A DNA stretch of 64,000 nucleotides, from NCBI RefSeq assembly GCF_000009765.2, contig NC_003155.5:4030001-4094000 (forward strand). Reading direction: 5' to 3'. This DNA comes from Streptomyces avermitilis MA-4680 = NBRC 14893. Lineage in GTDB: Bacteria > Actinomycetota > Actinomycetes > Streptomycetales > Streptomycetaceae. A program made the position numbers and the translations under genes. A model generated the notes under the pieces. That model ran no database searches and was not told the origin of the DNA. It saw only the letters and a program-made list of their open reading frames with translations. Positions 39,022 to 48,193 of this stretch are shown here, piece by piece; position 1 is the stretch's first letter, and each line of letters begins with the position of its first letter.

Positions 39022-41052
39022 ATGGGGACCATTCATGCGCTCCTGGTGGGGATCGACGACTATCCGTCGCAGACGGCGACCCCGCTCAGGGGCGCCGTCA
39101 CCGACGTCGAGGAGGCCGCCCGGCTCGTGACGGAGCTCGTCGGCGAGAGGGCGGACCTGCTCTTCCTGCGCGACGGCGAGGCGACGGTCGCGGCCGTCGA
39201 GGACGCGGTCGTACGGCAGTTGGGCGCGGCGGGGCCGGGGGACACGGCGCTGCTGTGGTTCTCCGGGCACGGCACCCAGCAGCGGGCCACGGGCGCGGAT
39301 CTGCTGATCGAGGCGACGGGGCAGAACCAGGCGCTGGTGTGCGTGGACGGGCCGCTCCTCGACAAACGGCTCGGCGCGCTGCTGGAGCGGGTCGCCGAGG
39401 GCGGTGCGCATGTCGTGGCGGTTCTGGACTGCTGCTACGCGGGCGGCGGCACCCGCGCGGGTGTACTGACCCCACGTTTCGCGCCGCCGTCCCCGGACTG
39501 GGACTGGGGCGAGGGCGAGGGCGGGGGCGGAGACGGGGGCGAGGGCTGGGATTTCGGGGCGGACGAGCGGGCCCGAGGGGTCGTCGCGGCGGCCGGCTCC
39601 GGTACGCCCGCGCCGACCCGTCATGTGCTGCTCGCCGCCAGCCGTCTCGACCAGCAGTCCTTCGAGGGCCACTTCGGCGGCCGGCGGATGGGGGCGTTCA
39701 CGTACGCACTGCTCGGCGCGGTGCGCGAGGCGGGGCCCGGCCTCGGCTACCGCGAGCTGCTGGCCGCGGCCGACGCCCGGCTGCGCCGCTCCGGGGGCCG
39801 TCAGCAGCCGGTGCTGTACCCGGTGACGCCGGGCGGCCCCGCGGACCAGCCGTTCCTGGGCGGCGCGGCGCGCAGACCGAGCCCGCATCTGCTGCGGTTC
39901 GGCGCGGACGGCTGGGAGGTGGACTGCGGCAGCGGCCACGGTCTGCGGGACGGCGCGGGAGCGGAGGGCACCGAGTTCACGGTGGTGGACGGGGAGCTGG
40001 TCGGGCCCGTGGTGCGGGCGCGGGACGTGCGCACGGAACGTACGCTCGTCGACCCCGTGGAGTGGATGCCGGCCCGGGAGCAGGTGTATCCCGTGACGCT
40101 CTCGGCGCTCGCGCTGCCCGCGGCCGGCGTGGCTCTGCTCGGCCCTGCGCGGTCGGAGGAGGTACGGGCGTTGGAGCGGGCGATCGCGTCGGCCGGGCCG
40201 GGCGGCGGGCCCTCGCCGCTGCTGCGGCTCGTCGGCAGCCCGCAGGAGGCCGCGGACCTGCACTTCCGGGTCGAGGTGCGGGCGGGTCTCGCGCACGTAC
40301 TGGGCCGGGACGGTACGCCGTTCGTCGACCCGCTGCCGCTGACGGACCCGGCGGCGCACGCCCGCCGGATCGCGGACTGTCTGGTCCATCTGACGCGCTG
40401 GCACCAGCTGCGTGATCTGACGCCCCGCCCCTCCCTCCTGGACGGGCTCGTCCGGATGGAGATCGTGCCGTGGCACGCGGCCCCCGGCCAGGCGCTGACC
40501 CCGGACGGCTCCGGGCAGATCACCGTCTCCTACCCGCCGGGAGCCGCCGGGCCAAAGGCGCCGTGGCTCTCGATCCGGCTGCACAACCGCTCCCCCGACC
40601 GGAAGCTGTGGTGCCTGCTGCTCGACCTGACCGACAGCTACGCCGCCGACTCGGCGCTCTACCGCGGGCACTTCATCGGCCCCGGCCACACCGGGTACGC
40701 GCTCGACGGCGATCCCGTACAGCTGTCGCTGCCGCCGAACCGTGCGGTCGTCCCCGGTGCCGCCGCCCGGGACTGGCTGAAGCTGATCGTGGCCGAGCGC
40801 GAGCTGAACACGGTGCCGTTCCAGCTGCCCGCCTGGGATCCGTACGCCGTCGTGGCCCGGGACCGCGTGCCGGGCGACGGTGTCCTGCGGTTCACCGGCC
40901 CCGGCCACGCGGCGGACGGCAGCCGTGACCTCGGGCCCGCCTACGGTGCGGCGGCCGGCCGCTGGACGACGGTGACGGTGCCGCTGCGGACGGTCGTACC
41001 CGGCGGGGCGGCGCTGCCCGGGCCGGGGGCGTTCACTGGCCCAGGTGGGTGA
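39022..41052 (+). CDS. Caspase-fold (C14/metacaspase-like) peptidase
   Basis: 676 residues. Residues ~1-270 are a caspase domain: MGTIHALLVGIDDYP, ALLWFSGHGTQQ with catalytic His83, VVAVLDCCYAGG with the catalytic Cys (138), then LLAASRLDQQSFE and GAFTYALLGAV. A 35-residue Gly/Asp/Trp-rich acidic insert (~155-190) interrupts the domain after the Cys loop. The C-terminal ~400 residues are beta-rich and resemble DUF4384-like sensor regions (APWLSIRLHNRSPDRKLWCLLLDLTDSY). Such proteases cut after basic residues and act in regulated cell death or signalling. Converges with the CHAT gene and overlaps it by 20 bp. Confidence 0.92.
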   Translation: MGTIHALLVGIDDYPSQTATPLRGAVTDVEEAARLVTELVGERADLLFLRDGEATVAAVEDAVVRQLGAAGPGDTALLWFSGHGTQQRATGADLLIEATGQNQALVCVDGPLLDKRLGALLERVAEGGAHVVAVLDCCYAGGGTRAGVLTPRFAPPSPDWDWGEGEGGGGDGGEGWDFGADERARGVVAAAGSGTPAPTRHVLLAASRLDQQSFEGHFGGRRMGAFTYALLGAVREAGPGLGYRELLAAADARLRRSGGRQQPVLYPVTPGGPADQPFLGGAARRPSPHLLRFGADGWEVDCGSGHGLRDGAGAEGTEFTVVDGELVGPVVRARDVRTERTLVDPVEWMPAREQVYPVTLSALALPAAGVALLGPARSEEVRALERAIASAGPGGGPSPLLRLVGSPQEAADLHFRVEVRAGLAHVLGRDGTPFVDPLPLTDPAAHARRIADCLVHLTRWHQLRDLTPRPSLLDGLVRMEIVPWHAAPGQALTPDGSGQITVSYPPGAAGPKAPWLSIRLHNRSPDRKLWCLLLDLTDSYAADSALYRGHFIGPGHTGYALDGDPVQLSLPPNRAVVPGAAARDWLKLIVAERELNTVPFQLPAWDPYAVVARDRVPGDGVLRFTGPGHAADGSRDLGPAYGAAAGRWTTVTVPLRTVVPGGAALPGPGAFTGPGG

Positions 41053-44000
41053 ACCCGGCCCAGGCGCTGAGGTCGTCGGGGTCGATGTGCCGGACGCGGT
41101 CGGCGAGTTCGGCGGGCAGTTCGGCCGACCGGTCGCGGTCCGGGTCCAGCATCCACAGCTGGGCCCGGCGCAGCGCCTTGGCGGGCGGTTCACCGCCCGT
41201 GCGCAGATAGTGGTGCGTCAGGTACATCAGCACCGAGGTCGCGTCGTCCGGCACCGGCCACAGGGAGCCGATCACGGAGCGGGCGCCGGACACCAGGAAG
41301 GCGGTCGCCAGGGTGTAGGCCTCGTTGTGGCCGCGGCCCGAGACATGGCTGCGGCAGGCGGCGAGCAGCACCAGCCCGAGGTGTCCGCGGCTGCCGTCAC
41401 TGACCGCCTCGGTGAGTTCCTCGGCCGACAACTCCCCTTGGTGCAGGGCGAGATACGCGCTGCGCGGGGCGTTCTCGGCGACCACGGCGTGGCAGGCGAG
41501 ATGCAGTACTCCGCCCTCGTCCTCGCCGCCCTTGCGCAGCCAGGACAGCACCTCTTGCGGGCTGCCCGCGCCGTCGGCGGGACCGCTGCCGCGCCGCCCC
41601 AGGAACTGGCCGCGGGGGTAGAACGCCCGCTGCACGGCGTCGGCCTCCTCGCCCGCGTAGTGCAGGTCGCCCGTGGGGTTGCCCACCACGAGGGCCGCCC
41701 CGCTGTGGGCGACCGCGGGGCGGGCGGCCACCTCGCACAGCAGCCGGGCGGAGGCGGCGTACGAGATCTCGGCCGCCTGGAGCGCGTAGCGGCGGCGCCC
41801 GTCGTCGCCCTGCTCCCATGCCGCGTGCCACGGTACGAGTCCGAGGGCGCCCATGGGCACGAGGACGAGCCGGGGGACGCGGCCGGCCCGCGGCTCGGGA
41901 AACTCGGCGAACAGCGGCCGCATCGCGGCGTACCAGGCCCAGCCGCACAGCCGTTCCAGCTGCTTGCGCAGCGTCGGGGTGTCGACTCGGGCGCCCTGGG
42001 ACCCGTACTCCCCGGTCGCGAACCCGGGCACGGGCCCGAGGTCACGCTCCGGTCCGCCGTCGCGTCCACCCTCACGTCCGCCGTCACGTCCGCCGGGCGC
42101 GGCCGTCTCGCCGCCGGGTCGTGGCCCCGCGTCGCGCGCGTACGTCCCCGCCGGCGCGTACTCCTTGAGCGGTGCGGCGACCTCCGTGAGGTTGGGCAGG
42201 GGGACGGCGTGCACGTCGCCGCCGTTGGTGACGACGACCGCCGTGCCGCCGCCGTCCTCCGAGGCGGGCACGAGGTAGACCAGCGCGTCCTTGCGCAGGG
42301 CGCGCAGGGCGTCGGCGATCTCCCGTGGGGTGGGCGGGTCGAGGAGCCGTTCCTGTGAGACGTCCCCGGCGGTGAGCGCGGCGAGCACCCGGCGGCGCAG
42401 CTCGCTGGGGAGCGTAGGCCCGCCCCCGGCGGCGGAGAGCGGGTCCCCGGCGCCCGCGGCCCGCCACTGCTCGGCGAGGTCGATGTGGCCGGCCGCGACA
42501 AGGCGTTCGGGCACGGTCGTCGAGGTGGTGGCCGCGTGCAGGACGAGCCCGCGGCAGGCGTCGAGCGCCTGGACGGCCTCCTCGGGAACGTTGTCGCGCA
42601 GACACCACCCGGCGACTTCCAGCGCCGTCGAGGTGGCCTGGGCCGCGGCCTGCGCGGCGTGCGCGGTGCCGGACTGGAGCAGCGCCGCCCAGGCGTGGCC
42701 GCGCAGCGCCTCCAGACCGATGCGCCGGCCTTCGGCGCGGTCGCCGCGGCCGAGGTCGTCACGGGTGCGGTAGGCGCGGCCGAGCGACAGCCCGACCGGC
42801 GCGTACAGCCGGTGCTCGGGCCCCTTGACCTGCTCGAAGGCCTTCTCGAAGAGGGCGATTCCCTTGGCGAGGTGGCTGCGGCGCAGATGCGGCGTCGGCA
42901 GCATCTCGGACAGGACGCAGTGCGCGGAGGCCAGGCAGTGGCCGTAGCGCAGCCGGCTGTCGCTGTCCTCCTCGGCGAGGTCGTGGGCCTCCCGGAGCAG
43001 GGTGACGGCGTCGGCGAGCGCGTCCGCGTCCCGGTTCCGCATGGCGCGGCCGAAGCGGGAGATGCCGTTGTCGCCGAGGACCCAGGCGCGGTGGCTGCGG
43101 GGCAACCGGGCCGCCTCGCGGCGCAGTGTGTCCACCGTGGGGCGGCCGGGGGGCGGGGGCGCGAGCGGGGCGCCGAGAGACCGGGCCAGCTCGTCGCGGT
43201 TCATGAGGGCGTTCTCCAGGGACGTCCACAGCTGGATGCGTGAGGTGTCCTCGGGGTCCAGGGAGGCGTGCGCTTCGAGGACGGTCGCGATGTGGCGGTC
43301 CACGGCGGCCAGATCGCCGCGCTGTGCGGCGTTCTGCGCGTCCATGCCGGCCAGTTGCGCGTCCATCATGCGCCGCATGTAGTCGGAGATGTGGGGCATG
43401 TCGCGCAGCTGCCGCCAGGCCTCGGCGGCGGCTTCGAGGTCGTCGGCGGCGCCGACGGTCTGTCCCCGGTGGGTACGCGCGAGGAGTCTGGCGAAGGCGA
43501 CCTCGGGGATCGCGGTGTCACCGGCCCCCGTCGCCGCCGCCCGGTCGAAGTGGGCCAGCACCTCGTCCATCCGCGCGCCGGACCCCGCCATCTCGTCCCG
43601 CAGCCGGGCCGCGCCGACCACCGCCTGGGCGTGCCGGTCCCAGTCCGGGTCGACCCGGCCGTGCTCGAGCACGATGTCGAGGAGCCGCTGTTTGCGGTCG
43701 GCGCCGACGTCGGTGTTGTTCGGGTCCAGCACCACCAGCTGCGACAGCAGCATGGCGGCGAGCCGGGGCCGGAACTCGTTGTCCGGCGACAGCGCGTCCA
43801 GCCTCGCGAAGCCCTCGTCCAGGATGGCCATACGCCGTCTGTCGCCGCCCATGTCCCGGTAGATGCCGGGGAAGTCGGAACGCTCCCCGAGGTCGACCAG
43901 GTTGCGATCCTCCTCGGTGACGAACATCGCGGTGAACATGTCGCGGAGTTCCTCGAAGCCGGGCTGCTCGGGCAGCCCCTCGGTCTCGGCGTGGAGTCCC

Positions 44001-45478
44001 ATCTCTTCGAGGCCGTGCCGCGCCCAGGCCAGCATCATCCTGGCCAGCTGCACGCTCTCCGGGTCGAGTTCCTCGTCCGCCATCGCGAGGGACGCGCCCC
44101 GGACGATGTCCTGGAGGCGGCTCGGGTCCGGGTCGTCCTGGTGGCGGATCTGCTGGAAGGTGGCGAGGAGCAGGGCGGCCGCGGTGACGTTCCCGTCGTG
44201 CTCCGGCCGCCACTCGGCCACCGCGCGCCGCAACAGCATGATGCCGCGGTCCCGGCCCTGCGGGTCGTCGCGGTGTGCGGCCCGCTCGTAGAGCAGCCGT
44301 CCGAAGATGTCCAGGTACACGGGGCTGAGCCGGTCCAGGGCGTCCGGTTCGGCGAGCAGTGCGGCCAGTTCGACCTCGGCGGCGGCACCGTGGCCCTGGT
44401 CCTGCCACTTGGCCCACAGCACGGCACGGATGTAGGCGCTGCGGATCTCCGCCTCCCAGGCCCACTCGGGACGGTCGCCGCCGGCCCGTCCCGCGTCGAG
44501 GAGCGCGGTGCCGAAGGCGTCCCGCGCCTCTTCGAGCACGTCCCGGTCGGAGGTGACCAGCCCGTGCAGCAGCAGGGCGAGGCCGAGGCTGTGCCGCACG
44601 AACGGGAGGTCGCTCGCGGGGCGGGGCGCGTCCAGTGCGGCGCGGTAGTGCGCGGCGGACGCGGCGCCGTCCTCCGCGCTGCCGAGCAGGACACCGCGCT
44701 CGAAGCGGAGGTAACCGAGCGCCTCGTTCAGGTCGGCGGCGTCGTCCGGGTCACCGGGCGCCAGGTGCTCGTACGCCTCCTCGTGGCGGCGCAGGGCCTC
44801 TTCGAACAGCCGGGTGCGCTCCTCGGCCGGGGCATCCTCGGGGCAGTCGAGGCAGCGGACCTTCGTACCGGCGGCGAGGAGACGCAGTCCTAAGCCACGG
44901 ACGGCCTCGTAGGTGTCGTGACTCTCGTCGGGCTCGCCGGCCTCGTCGGTCACACCAGGCTCGCCGGTCACGCCGGTCCCGCCGGTCCCGCCGAGCTCGT
45001 GGGCCCCGCCGAGCTCGTCGCCCGTAGGCAGGCCCGCCAGGCCCTCGGCGACCAGCGCCAGGCACTCGTCCAGGAGTTCGGGGGACGGCTCGGCGTCGAA
45101 CTGGCAGGCGCGCACATGCCCGTACATGATGCGCCAGGAGTGCCACTCGGCATCGGTGCCGGGCCGGGCGAAGGCGTGCCCGAAGGCCTCGGCCGCCAGC
45201 TCCAGGTCCTCCGGCTCCTGCCGCAGCATGTGCAGGCGGATGCTGAGTTCCCCGGCGTACGCGCACAGCCGGGGCACCTCGGGGTCGTCGGCCGGCAGCC
45301 CCGACAGCTCTTCGAGCACTTCCTCGCGCTCGGCAAGGAGGTCGAGGGGATCGAGCAGGTCGAGGTGGTCGGAGGAGTCGGCGGGGTCGGCGGGGTCTGT
45401 GGAATCGGGAGCGTCGGCGGAATCGGGAGAGTCGACGGGATCGAGCGGGTCGACGGGATCGACGGGCTGGGCCGGCAT
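41033..45478 (-). CDS. Large TPR-type CHAT-domain peptidase
   Basis: 1481 residues from the ATG at 45478 (GAGGAA upstream). The N-terminal ~40 residues are D-P/D-S repeats encoded by short DNA repeats. A very long helical repeat region (~60-1050) has TPR-like features (YEHLAPGDPDDAADLNEALGYLRFERG, ATSVLM-type helices). The C-terminal ~350 residues form a CHAT (caspase-HetF associated with TPRs) domain, with the His in VLHLACHAVV (about 1330) and the Cys in GLVLLAACRSH (about 1375). CHAT proteases act in programmed death and immune cascades, for example with type III-E CRISPR. It is the last gene of a four-gene operon with macro, ParS-like and RES genes. Confidence 0.92.
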   Translation of the reverse strand: MPAQPVDPVDPLDPVDSPDSADAPDSTDPADPADSSDHLDLLDPLDLLAEREEVLEELSGLPADDPEVPRLCAYAGELSIRLHMLRQEPEDLELAAEAFGHAFARPGTDAEWHSWRIMYGHVRACQFDAEPSPELLDECLALVAEGLAGLPTGDELGGAHELGGTGGTGVTGEPGVTDEAGEPDESHDTYEAVRGLGLRLLAAGTKVRCLDCPEDAPAEERTRLFEEALRRHEEAYEHLAPGDPDDAADLNEALGYLRFERGVLLGSAEDGAASAAHYRAALDAPRPASDLPFVRHSLGLALLLHGLVTSDRDVLEEARDAFGTALLDAGRAGGDRPEWAWEAEIRSAYIRAVLWAKWQDQGHGAAAEVELAALLAEPDALDRLSPVYLDIFGRLLYERAAHRDDPQGRDRGIMLLRRAVAEWRPEHDGNVTAAALLLATFQQIRHQDDPDPSRLQDIVRGASLAMADEELDPESVQLARMMLAWARHGLEEMGLHAETEGLPEQPGFEELRDMFTAMFVTEEDRNLVDLGERSDFPGIYRDMGGDRRRMAILDEGFARLDALSPDNEFRPRLAAMLLSQLVVLDPNNTDVGADRKQRLLDIVLEHGRVDPDWDRHAQAVVGAARLRDEMAGSGARMDEVLAHFDRAAATGAGDTAIPEVAFARLLARTHRGQTVGAADDLEAAAEAWRQLRDMPHISDYMRRMMDAQLAGMDAQNAAQRGDLAAVDRHIATVLEAHASLDPEDTSRIQLWTSLENALMNRDELARSLGAPLAPPPPGRPTVDTLRREAARLPRSHRAWVLGDNGISRFGRAMRNRDADALADAVTLLREAHDLAEEDSDSRLRYGHCLASAHCVLSEMLPTPHLRRSHLAKGIALFEKAFEQVKGPEHRLYAPVGLSLGRAYRTRDDLGRGDRAEGRRIGLEALRGHAWAALLQSGTAHAAQAAAQATSTALEVAGWCLRDNVPEEAVQALDACRGLVLHAATTSTTVPERLVAAGHIDLAEQWRAAGAGDPLSAAGGGPTLPSELRRRVLAALTAGDVSQERLLDPPTPREIADALRALRKDALVYLVPASEDGGGTAVVVTNGGDVHAVPLPNLTEVAAPLKEYAPAGTYARDAGPRPGGETAAPGGRDGGREGGRDGGPERDLGPVPGFATGEYGSQGARVDTPTLRKQLERLCGWAWYAAMRPLFAEFPEPRAGRVPRLVLVPMGALGLVPWHAAWEQGDDGRRRYALQAAEISYAASARLLCEVAARPAVAHSGAALVVGNPTGDLHYAGEEADAVQRAFYPRGQFLGRRGSGPADGAGSPQEVLSWLRKGGEDEGGVLHLACHAVVAENAPRSAYLALHQGELSAEELTEAVSDGSRGHLGLVLLAACRSHVSGRGHNEAYTLATAFLVSGARSVIGSLWPVPDDATSVLMYLTHHYLRTGGEPPAKALRRAQLWMLDPDRDRSAELPAELADRVRHIDPDDLSAWAGFTHLGQ

Positions 45479-45536
45479 CAGGTGTTCCTCACGTACGGGA
45501 TCGCGTGCGGCTCGTGCGGCTCGCGGTCCGGGATGC

Positions 45537-46190
45537 TCAGGGCGCGAGCTGTGCGTGGTACGGCTGGAGAACGGAGTTGAGCCAGCGTCGTCCCCCGTCG
45601 GTGCCGAAGTCCACCGTGTGGCCGTCGACGGCGGCCAGGGCGCCGGGCGGGCAGCGGTCACCGAAGAGAACGACCGCGCGGTCGCCGGGCTCCCGTTTGC
45701 TGGCCCAGACGAACCCCTGCGCCCAGGGATCGGTGTGCTCCCGTATCCAGTGGGCCCAGTCGCGGGTGTACGCGTAGTCGGCCGCCTCGGTCTGCACGAG
45801 CCAACTGTCCTGGTGGACGGCGGCCAGGTCCTGCCCGGTCATCAGCGAGACGACATCGAGGTCGGTGGTGAGCCGCAGCGCGCTCAGCCCGCGCCGCTCG
45901 ACGCTCACCCGCGGCAGCAGCCGGGGCCCGCCCGACGGGTCGAACGGCACGGAGCGCAGCAGCGTCTCGCAGACCGCGGCGGCCGGGGTCGAGCCCGCGT
46001 AGAGATAGCCGTACGGATGGCAGGAGGTGCCGTCGAAGCGGCCGCCGCCGTACAGGCAGTGCGTGGGGCGCGGGTTGAACGCGGCGGCGTCCCGGTGGAC
46101 CGAGTGCACCCGGTGCAGCAGGGTGCCCCGGGCGAGGGTGGCCTTGCCGGGGGTGCCGGTCAGGGCGGCGGGCGGCCGGTGGTTCGGCAC
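45537..46190 (-). CDS. RES-domain protein (NAD+ phosphorylase toxin-like)
   Basis: 217 residues from the GTG at 46190, with AGGAG overlapping the previous stop. The RES fold residues are visible: LHRVHS (Arg ~27), GGGRFDG (Arg ~51), YLYAGSTPAAAVCETLLR (Tyr, Glu ~75) and a late Ser/Asn-rich strand. RES toxins such as MbcT degrade NAD+ by phosphorolysis and are neutralised by an Xre/MbcA/ParS partner. Length is close to typical RES toxins. It lies 2 bp after the antitoxin-like gene and 58 bp before the CHAT gene. Confidence 0.88.
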   Translation of the reverse strand: MPNHRPPAALTGTPGKATLARGTLLHRVHSVHRDAAAFNPRPTHCLYGGGRFDGTSCHPYGYLYAGSTPAAAVCETLLRSVPFDPSGGPRLLPRVSVERRGLSALRLTTDLDVVSLMTGQDLAAVHQDSWLVQTEAADYAYTRDWAHWIREHTDPWAQGFVWASKREPGDRAVVLFGDRCPPGALAAVDGHTVDFGTDGGRRWLNSVLQPYHAQLAP

Positions 46191-46192
46191 GG

Positions 46193-46861
46193 CTACTCCT
46201 CTTCCATCAAGAACCGTGCCACGTCGGCCAGGTGGCCGTCGCGGCCGGTGCCGAGCAGCACGACGGGGCGCGCGCCGAGCCAGGCGTTGCCCGACAGCCA
46301 CCAGTCGGCGGCGCCCCACGGGTCGCGGTCCGCGGCGAGCAGCGCGTTGACCTCCAGGACCACCAGCCAGGGCAGGGTGCCCTCGGAGAACTGGAAGCGG
46401 GGCAGCCGGGGCCGGCCGCCCGCGCCGGCCAGCCGGATCAGATCGGGCGCGTACGGGTCGCCGCCTTCGCGCAGCACCGTGTCGGCGTCGAGGGCGGGCG
46501 CGGCGAGCAGCCGCTCGCGCACCGGGCCGAGCACCGGGCCGACCATGCGGTGGCCGTCCATGAGCAGCACCGCGAGGTCCTCGGCGTGAAAACCCTGGAC
46601 GACGGGGCCGGTGGGCGCGCCCTCGTCGAGTACGTCGGGGGCGAGCCGGGCCTGCTGTGCGGCCCCGAACTCGTCGGGCAGCGCCTCGCCCAGCAGCGCG
46701 GCGGCCCGTGCGGCGGCGGCCAGCCGCTCCCGCTCGGCGGTGTCCCGGTCGCGTACGACGCGCAGCAGCTCGGTCAGCCCCTCGCGCGCCGCCCGGTCCA
46801 GGCGTGCGGCGATCCGGTCCCAGGCGGCGGCGGCCGCGGCCAGCACGGCGTACGGATTCAA
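46193..46861 (-). CDS. Xre/MbcA/ParS-like antitoxin-like protein
   Basis: 222 residues. The C-terminal ~75 residues (RLPRFQFSEGTLPWLVVLEVNALLAADRDPWGAADWWLSGNAWLGARPVVLL in part) match the toxin-binding DUF2384 pattern (R-x-x-F-Q-F ... W-L ... N-x-W-L-G-x-R-P-x-x-L-L). The N-terminal half is Ala-rich and helical, with no recognisable helix-turn-helix, longer than in classic antitoxins. Its position directly before the RES gene with a 2-bp gap fits an antitoxin/toxin pair, although other operon members suggest a wider system. Confidence 0.75.
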   Translation of the reverse strand: MNPYAVLAAAAAAWDRIAARLDRAAREGLTELLRVVRDRDTAERERLAAAARAAALLGEALPDEFGAAQQARLAPDVLDEGAPTGPVVQGFHAEDLAVLLMDGHRMVGPVLGPVRERLLAAPALDADTVLREGGDPYAPDLIRLAGAGGRPRLPRFQFSEGTLPWLVVLEVNALLAADRDPWGAADWWLSGNAWLGARPVVLLGTGRDGHLADVARFLMEEE

Positions 46862-46880
46862 CGGTTCCCCCTGTCGTGTG

Positions 46881-48074
46881 TCACCGGGACCCGGTGTCGT
46901 GGTCCGCGCGGTCGGACAGCAGCCGCTCGATGAGGTCGGCGCGGGCGTGGCGGCGTACCACGAAGTGGACGTCCCAGGGTGCGCCGCGGGCGAGTTCGGC
47001 CTCCACGGCCGCCCAGAGCGCGCCGAAGCTCTCCAGCGGCGACAGTCCGCCGCGGCCCGCGCCCGACAGGGGCAGGCAGACGGAGTTCAGGGGCGGGTCG
47101 AAGCGGCGGGACTCCTCGGCGAGGAGGGCGAAGACCCGGGTGACACCGCGGGTGATGTCGGCGGGCTGCACGTCGTAGTCGTTGGTGCCGAAGCGCGGCA
47201 CGGCGACGGCCATGTGGTAGATCCGCCGGACGCCCTGTGCGGCGAGGGCTCCGGCGGAGGTGGCGGCGACCGTGCCGGGCAGGGCCGCCCGGCCCGGCGC
47301 ACCGTGCCGGACGGCCCATCCCCGCAGCTCGTCATGGACGCTGTCCTCGACGAGTCCCCCCGTGGGGTCCTTGTGCGCGCCTGCCCGGCGCAGGGTCGCG
47401 GCGACCGACGACTTGTACGCGGCCGGCAGCGCGAAGTACGTGTTCGACGGTGAGACGACGACATCGACGTCCCGGAGCAGATCGACCGAGTGCACATGCA
47501 CCGTGACGGACACGGGCCGGCCGTGGACGTACGGCTTCAGGACGCGGTGTGCGGCGGGGAGCGCCACCGGCCGTCCCGTTGCCGGGACTTCACGCGCCGG
47601 GGCGGCCGGGGCGCCGGCGATGCCCAGCACCTGCTCCGTCAACTGCCCCAGCACCATCAGTTCGTGGTGCTTGCGGAAGCGTTCGACGCTGACGCCGTAC
47701 ACCTCCGCGGCCCGTCTGCGCCGGTCCGCGGCCGGCCAGTCCCGGGTGCCCTGGGCGAGGCCCAGGCTGTACTCGGCGGCGGTCTGAAGTGTGCCGCCGC
47801 CCAGTCCCGCGACGGCGGTCCGCAGCAGTACCTCGACCGAGCGGCTCGCCAACTCCCCCTGTTGTCCGGGCAGTTCTCGCGCGATGCGGATCAGCTCCGG
47901 TGTGTCCAGTCCCCTCAACCGAACGACCCCGGCCCGCCTCACCTTGCGCACCTCCGCGAGAACCGATCCGTGATCGGGCAGGTGAGGGGGCAGCGCCATG
48001 GCGGCAAGGATCGCACCGCCGCCACCCCCGTCACAAGCCCGTTCCGTGCTCCCCTGGCTGTTCTCCACGTCCAT
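46881..48074 (-). CDS. Macro-like domain protein heading the RES-CHAT operon
   Basis: Up to 397 residues; ATG 47999 is an alternative start and neither has a clear RBS. The N-terminal module (VEVLLRTAVAGLGGG, GLAQGTRDWPAADRRRRAAEVYGVSVERFRKHHELMVLGQLTEQVL) is an adaptor-like helical region seen at the front of many actinobacterial effector proteins (R-R-x-A-A-x-x-x-G-V-S-x-x-x-F-R-K). The C-terminal ~200 residues look like a macro fold (VDVVVSPSNTYFALPAAYKSS, IYHMAVAVPRFGTNDYDVQ, SVCLPLSGAGRGGLSPLESFGALWAAV), which usually binds ADP-ribose or related nucleotides. The gap to the next gene is 19 bp. Confidence 0.75.
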   Translation of the reverse strand: MDVENSQGSTERACDGGGGGAILAAMALPPHLPDHGSVLAEVRKVRRAGVVRLRGLDTPELIRIARELPGQQGELASRSVEVLLRTAVAGLGGGTLQTAAEYSLGLAQGTRDWPAADRRRRAAEVYGVSVERFRKHHELMVLGQLTEQVLGIAGAPAAPAREVPATGRPVALPAAHRVLKPYVHGRPVSVTVHVHSVDLLRDVDVVVSPSNTYFALPAAYKSSVAATLRRAGAHKDPTGGLVEDSVHDELRGWAVRHGAPGRAALPGTVAATSAGALAAQGVRRIYHMAVAVPRFGTNDYDVQPADITRGVTRVFALLAEESRRFDPPLNSVCLPLSGAGRGGLSPLESFGALWAAVEAELARGAPWDVHFVVRRHARADLIERLLSDRADHDTGSR

Positions 48075-48141
48075 TCCACACGACGGGCCGGGCGCACTCG
48101 GGTCGCTTTCGGGGCGGATCCGGGGCAGGGCCGTACTACCT

Positions 48142-48193
48142 GTCTGTACTGCCTATCCGTACTGCCCATCCGTACTGCCTATCCGCACTGCCT
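48142..48193. repeat. 13-bp tandem repeat between macro and gntP-like genes
   Basis: ATCCGTACTGCC-type units recur at 13-bp spacing (starting near 48155, 48168 and 48181, with a degenerate copy before), ending at the stop of the permease gene. Confidence 0.75.

Noticed and set aside
48142..48193. CRISPR-like array (regular repeats)
   Set aside because: The 13-bp units are directly adjacent without spacers, and no cas genes are present. The other tandem repeats in the window also lack spacers.
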